DNA of 5,077 nt from an uncultured Rhodospirillaceae bacterium (GTDB lineage: Bacteria; Pseudomonadota; Alphaproteobacteria; MPNO01). The position numbers were made by a program, and so were the translations under genes. This document shows positions 1-5,026 of this stretch, piece by piece. How positions within the stretch are numbered: the stretch's first letter is position 1; each line of letters begins with the position of its first letter. Below the pieces are notes generated by a model. The model had not been told where the DNA came from. It worked only from the letters and a program-made list of their open reading frames with translations, and searched no databases. The stretch is taken from assembly GCA_937916005.1 (NCBI GenBank), contig CALGIA010000087.1, positions 1-5,077 of the forward strand, in the 5' to 3' direction.

Positions 1-642
1 CAGGACAGCTATCTTACCCGCGACCAGATCGTCAAATAATTGAACGGATTGAGAGAGATCGTCCCCATGGGCGACGTCGGTCCATTTCAGCCCCGCCGCC
101 AACGGCGAATCAATTTTCAGAATTCGAAGAAATGCGGGATTGGCGGATAAAATTTCCCGGTCAGCCCCGACGAGCGCGATCCCCGCCGCGATTTCCTCAT
201 AGATAACACGAAATCTTTCTTCACTCTCATGCGGCGCAATTTCCGGCTGACGCAAGGCCCGTCTTTCATCTGCCTCCCGCAATGCCCGTTCGACAGATGG
301 GACCAATCGGGCCAGATCATTCTTGTCGATGAAATCTTCCGCGCCGGATCGAAGAATTTCAATCACGTCGCCCGTTTGAACCACGCCGGACAAAACGATA
401 AAAGGCAGATCCAGCTTAAGGGCCTGAAGTATCTTCAAGGCCTCCATGGCGTCGAAAGCCGGAAGTACATAATCGCATAAGACCACATCCCATTCTTCAT
501 CGGCCAAAGCGGCGCGCATGTCGCCGGCTGTTTCCACCCGCTTAAAGACGAGATCAATTCCGCGCCGGCGCATTTCCAGCACCACGAGGTCGCCATCAGC
601 CTCAGTGTCCTCGATCATCAGAACTCTAATGGGAGACACCAC
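1..642 (-). CDS. REC-PAS signalling protein, N-terminal part (runs off left edge)
   Basis: The gene is open to the window edge, giving 214 codons without a stop. Residues about 5-125 form a response-regulator receiver domain: acidic pair E11-D12 in VLMIEDTEAD, phospho-acceptor D57 in VVLCDYVLP, S85 in FIVLSG and K107 in DFIDKND. A charged helical linker (about 118-140, RLVPSVERALREADERRALR) follows. A PAS domain begins near 141 (SEERFRVIYEEIAAGIALV) and is cut off by the window end. The LSG...GAEDFIDK...LVPSVERALREA phrasing is common in REC-PAS-histidine kinase or REC-PAS-GGDEF proteins, so an output module probably lies beyond position 1; which one cannot be seen. An in-frame TAG at 658-660 limits the start. 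GTG at 642 sits 7 nt after GGGG; GTG at 639 or ATG at 618 are alternatives. The gene follows the Rcp1-like regulator by 37 nt and is probably co-transcribed with it. Domain calls are firm; the start and full product are not. Confidence 0.85.
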   Translation of the reverse strand, partial: MVSPIRVLMIEDTEADGDLVVLEMRRRGIDLVFKRVETAGDMRAALADEEWDVVLCDYVLPAFDAMEALKILQALKLDLPFIVLSGVVQTGDVIEILRSGAEDFIDKNDLARLVPSVERALREADERRALRQPEIAPHESEERFRVIYEEIAAGIALVGADREILSANPAFLRILKIDSPLAAGLKWTDVAHGDDLSQSVQLFDDLVAGKIAVL

Positions 643-679
643 CAAACAACCCCGCTGCTAAATGAGTATATCGCTGAAT

Positions 680-1123
680 TCAAATTTCATTGGGTGGAGA
701 TTGATTTCGCAATAGCCAATATAATCCGAGTTGCGCAATGGCTTCGCTGAATTCGGCAAAATTAACCGGTTTTCTGACGTAGCTGTTGGCGCCCAATTCA
801 TAGCTTCTCACAATATCGATCTCCTCGTCGGACGAGGTCAGAACCACGACAGGAAGCAATGAAGTGCTCTTGGTTTCACGAATTGCTTTCAGAACATCCA
901 GGCCACTGACTTTCGGCAGCATAAGATCCAACAAAACGACGGAAGGAGCCTTATGGAGGTTTCTGTCCGAAGACGCCCCCGTGCAAAACAGGCACTCCGA
1001 GGCTTCCGCGCCATCGCGCATGATATCTATCTCGTTGGCGAGGTTATGCCGTTTGAGCGCCCGAAGGGTGAGTTCCTCATCATCGGCATTGTCTTCCACC
1101 AACAATATCGATCCCTCGGCCAT
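680..1123 (-). CDS. Rcp1-like single-domain response regulator
   Basis: This 147-residue protein is a stand-alone receiver domain with no DNA-binding output. It would be a phospho-relay or protein-interaction partner of a sensor kinase in the cytoplasm. Key residues are all present: E10/D11 in ILLVEDNADDEE, phospho-acceptor D66 in VVLLDLMLPKVSG, T96 in VVVLTSSDEE, and K118 followed by a cis-proline position in YVRKPVNFAEF. The long loop between helix 2 and strand 3 and the YVRKPVNF ending are typical of the Rcp1 family, which is usually encoded next to bacteriophytochrome or PAS-type kinases. ATG at 1123 is preferred because GGGAGG ends 5 nt before it; the in-frame GTG at 1129 overlaps that motif. 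It lies 44 nt downstream of the damaged kinase gene and 37 nt upstream of the REC-PAS gene, consistent with one transcript. The family call is strong; the partner is unknown. Confidence 0.93.
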   Translation of the reverse strand: MAEGSILLVEDNADDEELTLRALKRHNLANEIDIMRDGAEASECLFCTGASSDRNLHKAPSVVLLDLMLPKVSGLDVLKAIRETKSTSLLPVVVLTSSDEEIDIVRSYELGANSYVRKPVNFAEFSEAIAQLGLYWLLRNQSPPNEI

Positions 1124-1128
1124 TGACA

Positions 1129-1134
1129 CCTCCC
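1129..1134 (-). promoter_or_regulatory. Shine-Dalgarno site of the Rcp1-like regulator
   Basis: GGGAGG on the minus strand lies 5 nt before ATG 1123. It decides the start: the alternative in-frame GTG at 1129 uses the last G of this motif as its own first base and has no other ribosome site. Confidence 0.75.
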
Positions 1135-1167
1135 AAATGAAACACCGTATAACGACTACACAGTGAA

Positions 1168-1470
1168 TTAAACCGAAAGTCTGAAATAAAATGTAGCATC
1201 TTTTTCAACCGCGCCCTCGCCCCAAAATTCACCACCGTGGCGATGAATAATCCGGGCGACCGTCGGGCCGATACATGCTCTCGACGCCGTGACACCGACG
1301 ATGGCCGCCAACACGGTGGCCACGGCTTCCATCAAGCTGTGAAGTTCGCCATGCCAATCCAGCCGGCGAAACGCACCGCAAACGCCCAGCAAACCAATAC
1401 AGGCGATCCCATACATCGCGTCGCGGAATCGGGACTGTTCGGTCAAATTGTCCGTTCCGTTTCCATGCAC
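1168..1470 (-). pseudogene. Histidine kinase remnant: membrane start joined to the last part of the ATPase domain
   Basis: The open frame codes for 100 residues. Residues 14-62 look like the start of a multi-pass sensor kinase: one hydrophobic stretch at about 19-34 (YGIACIGLLGVCGAF), then LDWHGELHSLMEAVATVLAAIVG at about 37-59, resembling the LHSLxEAxAT opening of membrane-sensing N-termini. From residue 66 the frame becomes the very end of a HATPase_c domain: CIGPTVARIIHRHGGEFWGEG and then ATFYFRLSV before the TAA, matching the usual G-I-G-L-x-x-x-R-x-I-x-R-H-G-G-x-x-W and ATFYF ending. The rest of the sensor, the HisKA dimerisation/phosphorylation domain and the N and G1 boxes are absent. 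The G2-box remnant is also altered (C66 for Gly, P69 for Leu). An in-frame internal deletion is the simplest reading (inference). The start GTG 1470 has a poor ribosome site; an in-frame TGA at 1494 rules out a longer N-terminus. A small membrane peptide may still be made, but not a kinase. Confidence 0.65.
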
Positions 1471-1511
1471 ACGCCGGCATTCATCAACGGATCACTCGAT
1501 CGGCGAACCGG

Positions 1512-2393
1512 TTACCCCAGTTCCGGGCCCGCCGGCGCGAAGATGTATTCGCTCCGATCCATCGCATCGGACCTGCCCAGCAGCATGCGGGTATAGGGCC
1601 GCTGATAAACGAATCCGCTTTTTTTACACCAGTCGATGAATTCCGTCTGGGTCCCGATGGCGTCGATCACCGCAATGCCCTGGTACCCTTCCAGCGCGTG
1701 GCGCACCAAAGCGATGGCGATATACGGGTCTTCGGCGACCACAGGACCGATCTGCAACGCTTCGCGGCCATCCCGCGCCAGCACATAGCCGGCCATCCAT
1801 TGTCCGGCGCGCGCCACATAGGCCTGTCCGGGCGCGCGGTCCCGCAGATGGGCCAGCAAAGCGCGCCTATCGCCGCCGAAACCCGGCGCGTCATAGTCGG
1901 CTATTTCGTCGATTTCGTCGGCGGACAGGGGTGTTATGTTTACCGGCGTCTCGCCCCCTTCGTCCGACGGGGCAACGCGCGCCGCCCATAGCCGCTCGAG
2001 ACCGTAAATATCTTCGTATCCCAGCAGTTTATAGACCTCGCGCCCGTCCGGCGTGGCGTCGAGCCCGGGCACAATGCCTTTCGCCAGAAGATCGTCACTC
2101 ACCCGGCGCATGAGATCGGCCGCCAACCCCCGGCGGCGGTAATCTGGGCTCACCAAGACCATGCACACCCACGCGAATGCGCCATACGATAATGACATGG
2201 CGCTCGCGATCAGCTTGCCGTCCGGGTTGGTCCGGCCATACCCCGCGCCATTCGCCAGCATATAGCGCCAATCATCCTCGGTCTGGTTCCAGCCGATTTC
2301 GGCGTTGAGCGCCGCGCCCCGGGGGGCATCGTCCAGGGTCAGCGCATGCAGCGCCAGACCGTCGGCTTCAAAAGGATCCGTCACGGCTGTCAT
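1512..2393 (-). CDS. Two-domain GNAT-family N-acetyltransferase
   Basis: The 293-residue protein would transfer an acetyl group from acetyl-CoA to an amine; the acceptor is unknown. The N-terminal GNAT domain spans about 12-140, with motif A at 79-95 (VLVSPDYRRRGLAADLM). This includes R86-x-x-G89-x-A91, the pyrophosphate-binding loop, followed by a typical late GNAT segment ending GREVYKLLGYEDIYGLERLW. A second, divergent GNAT-like domain at about 150-280 (VNITPLSADEIDEI, FGGDRRALLAHL, then FIDWCKKSGFVYQRPYTRMLLG) resembles the Acetyltransf_18 (DUF1248) domain found C-terminal in this class. No signal peptide or membrane segment is visible, so it is cytoplasmic. ATG 2393 lies inside the 3' end of the oxidoreductase gene (26-bp overlap), with GGAGA 12 nt upstream; GTG 2384 is an alternative. 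It is the third gene of the compact operon and may depend on translation of the gene before it. The family is clear, the substrate is not. Confidence 0.92.
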   Translation of the reverse strand: MTAVTDPFEADGLALHALTLDDAPRGAALNAEIGWNQTEDDWRYMLANGAGYGRTNPDGKLIASAMSLSYGAFAWVCMVLVSPDYRRRGLAADLMRRVSDDLLAKGIVPGLDATPDGREVYKLLGYEDIYGLERLWAARVAPSDEGGETPVNITPLSADEIDEIADYDAPGFGGDRRALLAHLRDRAPGQAYVARAGQWMAGYVLARDGREALQIGPVVAEDPYIAIALVRHALEGYQGIAVIDAIGTQTEFIDWCKKSGFVYQRPYTRMLLGRSDAMDRSEYIFAPAGPELG

Positions 2394-3393
2394 AGGCGGT
2401 TGGTTTCTCCAGGCTTGGCATATCGCGACCGACCCAGTCGGCGACCCAGTCGATCATGGTTCCGAGGCCGGTCAGCGGCGGCCCCAGCAGGCGCGCCGCC
2501 GCATCTGAATTGGTCAGCCAGCACCGGCCGGATTCCGTCCCGGTGATCTGTACGGTCTTTCCCATGCGAGCGCCGAATTCTTCCGCCAGATCGCGGATGC
2601 GTATTTTGTCGGGACCGGAAATATTCAGCGCCGATGTAGGCGTTGTACAGTGGCGCAGACAGCGCAGGATACGGCTGTTCGCGTCGCCCTGCCAGATCAC
2701 GTTGGCGTAACCCGTGGTCACATCGACCGGCTGGCCGCGATGCACCTTGGTCGCCACGTCCCACAGCACGCCATACAGCATGTCGATGGCGTAGTTGAGC
2801 CGGATGATGCGTCCGGGTGTGCCGTGAAGATGGGAGAAATATTCGAAAATTCTTTCCCGGCCCAAACAGGACTGGGCGTATTCCCCCATCGCCTGGGGCG
2901 GGGTTTCTTCCGTCGCGCCATCGCTGGAATCGTCCATGAACGGATAGATGTTCCCGGTCGAGAAAGCCACGATATTTGAATCGCGAAACGCCTCAGCCAC
3001 AATCGCCGGCGCCAGAACATTCATCGCCCAGGTCAGTTCAAGATTACCGGACGTGCCGAATTTACGTCCCGCCATGAATACCACGTTGGGAATTTTGGGC
3101 AGCGCACCGACCGCTTCACGGTCAAGCAGATCGCAGGCGATGGTCTCAATTCCCCAGCCACTGAGTTTTTGCTCCAGCCCCGATTCGGAAAAGCGCGCGA
3201 CGCCCACAACACGCTTGTCGGGCGCCGCGCGCTTTGCGAGACGGGCCATGGTCGGGCCCATCTTGCCGCCAACGCCCAGGATCAGGATATCGCCATCGAG
3301 GGCGGCAAGATCGTCCACGAGCGCCTGGTCGGGCCGGGTCATGAACTCCTCGACCGATTCCAGATCGGGGAATGATTTTGGAACCTCACCCAT
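2368..3393 (-). CDS. NAD(P)-dependent epimerase/dehydratase-fold oxidoreductase (extended SDR type)
   Basis: A 341-residue Rossmann-fold protein of the NAD-dependent epimerase/dehydratase superfamily. After a ~33-residue N-terminal extension, DILILGVGGKMGPTMARLAKRA carries the dinucleotide loop G40-x-G42-G43-x-x-G46. The end of strand 2 reads VVGVARFS, with no acidic residue but with R67, which favours NADP over NAD (inference). VVFMAGRKFGTSG (104-116) follows strand 4, and the Ser/Thr position is in FSTGNIYPF (S145/T146). The expected YxxxK pair is seen as Y172-A-Q-S-C176, so the usual catalytic lysine position holds cysteine; the segment EYAQSCLGRERIFEYF otherwise aligns well. The C-terminal substrate lobe includes LNISGPDKIRIRDLAEEFG and GRCWLTNSDAAARLLG. 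ATG 3393 shares its A with the TGA of the amidohydrolase gene (TGATG), implying translational coupling, and has only a weak ribosome site of its own. The substrate is not known. Confidence 0.9.
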   Translation of the reverse strand: MGEVPKSFPDLESVEEFMTRPDQALVDDLAALDGDILILGVGGKMGPTMARLAKRAAPDKRVVGVARFSESGLEQKLSGWGIETIACDLLDREAVGALPKIPNVVFMAGRKFGTSGNLELTWAMNVLAPAIVAEAFRDSNIVAFSTGNIYPFMDDSSDGATEETPPQAMGEYAQSCLGRERIFEYFSHLHGTPGRIIRLNYAIDMLYGVLWDVATKVHRGQPVDVTTGYANVIWQGDANSRILRCLRHCTTPTSALNISGPDKIRIRDLAEEFGARMGKTVQITGTESGRCWLTNSDAAARLLGPPLTGLGTMIDWVADWVGRDMPSLEKPTAYDSRDGSF

Positions 3394-4277
3394 CAGTCGG
3401 CCCAGAACAGTCTGGATGGATTGTCGACCAGGATCATCTGTCGCATGGCCTCATCGGGGACCATGAGCGGAATCAGATCGACCAGATCGCCATCGTCGGG
3501 CTGCTGACCGGGTTTGAAACGCTGGGTGTGGGGCCAGTCCGTGCCCCAGAGCAACCGTTCGGGCGCAATATCAAGCAACGCCTTCGCGAAGGGCACAGCG
3601 TCCTCATACGGCGGACCAACCGCCGTCAGCCGTTCGGCGCAGGAAATCTTGGTCCACATGTGATCCGATTCCATAAGCCCGAGCAGACATTGATAACCGT
3701 CCTGCCCGACGCCGTCGGCAAACGACACCCGGCCGAAATGATCGATAATGGTGGGGATATCCAACCCGCGCAGCCAGTCGGCGGTCGCCATCAATTCCGT
3801 CGGCAGACAATGAAACGTCACCGACCAGCCGAGCGGCGTGATTCGCTCGATCACGCTCTCGAACATGGGAATGTCCACAATGCCGTTATTGGCGGTAATC
3901 AGATTAAAGCGTACACCCCGGATGCCGCCGTCATGCAGCCGTTTGAAATCATCGGTGGTGAAGGTTTCATTGGCCTTGATCACGCCCCGCAGCCGCCCGC
4001 CCGACCGGGCGATGGCGTCCAGCGAAACCGCATTGTCGAAGCTGTGGGCGTTGGGCTGGACCACGACCCCGCGGTCAATGCCCAGCACCTTCATCAGATT
4101 ATGATAATGCTCCAGCGGCGCGATCGGCGGAATATAGACCCGCGTCGGACCATAGGGGAATTTTTCCGTCGGCCCGAAAATATGAAAATGAGAATCGCAA
4201 CTCCCCGCCGGAAGCCGGAATTTCGGCGTACTCGGATTGGGATGCGGCGGATAGATTACCCGCAAGTCCGATGGCAT
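3393..4277 (-). CDS. LigI-like amidohydrolase (Amidohydro_2, 2-pyrone-4,6-dicarboxylate lactonase family)
   Basis: The 294-residue protein is a TIM-barrel metal-dependent hydrolase of the Amidohydro_2 family and matches LigI closely in layout. It carries SCDSHFHIFGP (H30, H32, the HxH metal-site motif), VVVQPNAHSFDN, GGIRGVRFN (R123), IIDHFGR (H180), ISCAERL (R216) and LLWGTDWPHT (D247), ending LVDNPSRLFW. LigI hydrolyses the lactone PDC in the protocatechuate 4,5-cleavage route. From memory of the LigI structure, R124, R217, H180 and D248 have counterparts here, but LigI R130 falls on A129/N130 and Y156 on H156. A related but different carboxylated lactone, or another hydrolysable substrate, is therefore likely (inference). 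The protein is cytoplasmic, with no signal peptide. GGGAGG 8 nt before ATG 4277 gives a strong start. It is the first gene of the operon, downstream of the VanR-type palindrome. Length is as expected for the family. Confidence 0.92.
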   Translation of the reverse strand: MPSDLRVIYPPHPNPSTPKFRLPAGSCDSHFHIFGPTEKFPYGPTRVYIPPIAPLEHYHNLMKVLGIDRGVVVQPNAHSFDNAVSLDAIARSGGRLRGVIKANETFTTDDFKRLHDGGIRGVRFNLITANNGIVDIPMFESVIERITPLGWSVTFHCLPTELMATADWLRGLDIPTIIDHFGRVSFADGVGQDGYQCLLGLMESDHMWTKISCAERLTAVGPPYEDAVPFAKALLDIAPERLLWGTDWPHTQRFKPGQQPDDGDLVDLIPLMVPDEAMRQMILVDNPSRLFWAD

Positions 4278-4285
4278 TTTGTGAT

Positions 4286-4291
4286 CCTCCC
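4286..4291 (-). promoter_or_regulatory. Strong Shine-Dalgarno site of the amidohydrolase
   Basis: GGGAGG on the minus strand with an 8-nt spacer before ATG 4277. It is much stronger than the ribosome sites of the two following genes, which rely on overlap coupling. Confidence 0.8.
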
Positions 4292-4298
4292 TGCAATG

Positions 4299-4321
4299 CG
4301 CCTAATCTGGCAGGTTAGGCG
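4299..4321. repeat. 7-bp inverted repeat, possible operator or leader hairpin
   Basis: CGCCTAA (4299-4305) and TTAGGCG (4315-4321) are perfect inverted arms around a 9-bp spacer. It lies 22-44 nt before the amidohydrolase start codon and just upstream of its Shine-Dalgarno site. As DNA it has the geometry of a dimeric repressor site; as RNA it would be a short 7-bp hairpin in the leader. A 7-bp dyad at some spacing in a 254-bp region can occur by chance (roughly one in six), so function is only suggested by its position. Confidence 0.4.
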
Positions 4322-4351
4322 ATGTGCGTAAACATTCAGGGCAGCCTTCGT

Positions 4352-4363
4352 ATTGGATCCAAT
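4352..4363. promoter_or_regulatory. VanR-type operator palindrome ATTGGATCCAAT
   Basis: A perfect 12-bp palindrome identical to the operator of the GntR/FCD-family vanillate repressor VanR of Caulobacter, as I recall it. It lies 75-86 nt upstream of the amidohydrolase start. On the minus strand its TTGGAT could double as a -35 element, with the weak CTGAAT (4334-4339) as -10 at 17-bp spacing, so a bound repressor would cover the promoter (inference). A 12-bp palindrome alone is not rare (about one expected per 4 kb), but an exact match to this sequence inside the divergent intergenic region is. The regulator gene is not in the window; other GntR-family members may use similar sites. Confidence 0.6.
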
Positions 4364-4377
4364 CCGCGTGTCTATCG

Positions 4378-4403
4378 CAGGAACGCCTGCACAGGAACGC
4401 CTG
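4378..4403. repeat. Two tandem copies of CAGGAACGCCTG, 14-bp period
   Basis: Exact 12-bp copies occupy 4378-4389 and 4392-4403. Each copy is itself a dyad, CAGG-N4-CCTG; the first extends to GCAGG-N4-CCTGC. They lie 14 bp beyond the VanR-like palindrome, in the middle of the divergent region, so they could serve as sites for a second regulator of either neighbour. They could also be a recent small duplication with no function. No matching known operator is recognised. Confidence 0.5.
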
Positions 4404-4477
4404 GAAAAATTCAGCGATAAATTCGATTCCGTTAAAGCCAAACTTGACTTAACATTTTATGCTTCAGCCCATGTCCC

Positions 4478-4508
4478 CCGCCAGTTTAAGGCGGCTGGAG
4501 ATGCCGCC
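4478..4508 (+). other. Two mutually exclusive hairpins ahead of the exported-protein gene
   Basis: CCGCC (4478-4482) can pair with GGCGG (4490-4494) across a 7-nt loop, and GGCGGC (4490-4495) can instead pair with GCCGCC (4503-4508) across another 7-nt loop. The two stems share the middle segment. A TATGCT at 4458-4463 could be a -10 box, though no good -35 is seen, which would place both stems in a leader of about 60 nt. No U-run follows, so this is not a terminator. Functional meaning is uncertain. Confidence 0.3.
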
Positions 4509-4531
4509 AACCATTTGCAGGAAAGCCCTCC

Positions 4532-5026
4532 ATGCTTGCAATTCATATACTTCCCGTAACAGTTCGGGGTCTGATTATATCAGGAATCACATGTTGGCTG
4601 GGTTTCGGATGTTTTATAATCATGCATGCGGGTACAGCAATGGCCGACGCACCAAAATATTTTACAGATGTCAAATCCGCGGTCGTCGAAACAGCACGAA
4701 TGATGCGCGCCCGGTCCTGGCCAGAACTCGCACATTATTACGACCTTTCAGAAACTGACATCGCGCCAGGTCACTTGGAATCCGGTGCATTTTTCATGAG
4801 ACCAAAACCACCCGAAATCGGTCATCCTGCCGGATTCGGATTTTACATTCAGCCCTTCGCCCCAGAATTTTCATATTTATCCCACAAGACCGTTGGCAGC
4901 GATGTAATCGAAGTCACGGTGCAGATCGAAATCGATCAGGGAGGCGGCATGATCCAAAGAGGTCTCGACAGCTTTCGCCTGCGCCGATCGCAAAAGGGTT
5001 ATCGATTATTGCCGAAATTGAAGTGA
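4532..5026 (+). CDS. Small exported protein of unknown function
   Basis: The 164-residue protein begins with a signal peptide: short n-region MLAIHILPVTVR, hydrophobic core at about 13-31 (GLIISGITCWLGFGCFIIM), then HAGTAMA with likely signal peptidase I cleavage after A38 (A36-M37-A38), leaving about 126 residues. C27 does not sit in a proper lipobox. The mature part has no cysteine and no recognised motif. It begins with an amphipathic helix (VKSAVVETARMMRARSWPELAHYYDLSE), then beta-rich segments with GHPAGFGFYIQPFAPEFSYLS and DVIEVTVQIEIDQGGGMIQRGLDSFRLRR, ending GYRLLPKLK. A helix followed by strands resembles small NTF2-like or lipoprotein-type folds, but that is only an impression. ATG 4532 has AGGAA 8 nt upstream. 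It is transcribed divergently from the amidohydrolase operon and shares its intergenic region; base composition is nearer 50% GC than the operon. I do not recognise the family. Confidence 0.82.
   Translation: MLAIHILPVTVRGLIISGITCWLGFGCFIIMHAGTAMADAPKYFTDVKSAVVETARMMRARSWPELAHYYDLSETDIAPGHLESGAFFMRPKPPEIGHPAGFGFYIQPFAPEFSYLSHKTVGSDVIEVTVQIEIDQGGGMIQRGLDSFRLRRSQKGYRLLPKLK

Noticed and set aside
117..362. 81-codon minus-strand frame within the REC-PAS region
   Set aside because: Arg/Lys/Ser-rich out-of-frame reading; the correct frame gives uninterrupted REC and PAS motifs.
1506..1513. 8-bp palindrome AACCGGTT at the acetyltransferase stop codon
   Set aside because: Palindromes this short are expected many times in 5 kb, and no stem-plus-T-run terminator is present.
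1237..1596. 119-codon plus-strand frame across the kinase remnant and the acetyltransferase end
   Set aside because: Antisense to two regions whose minus-strand translation matches known families; it has no family features of its own.
2390..2764. 124-codon minus-strand frame inside the oxidoreductase gene
   Set aside because: Shifted frame of the real gene, Arg/Gly-rich and without motifs.
2948..3466. 172-codon plus-strand frame opposite the oxidoreductase gene
   Set aside because: Ser/Arg/Pro-rich antisense shadow of a well-supported Rossmann-fold gene.
3372..4331. 319-codon open frame on the plus strand
   Set aside because: It lies exactly antisense to the LigI-like gene, is rich in His, Arg and Pro as expected from an antisense frame, and shows no family motif.
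4353..4559. 68-codon plus-strand frame across the intergenic region
   Set aside because: It needs a TTG start inside the VanR-like palindrome, lacks a ribosome site, and overlaps the start of the exported-protein gene in another frame.
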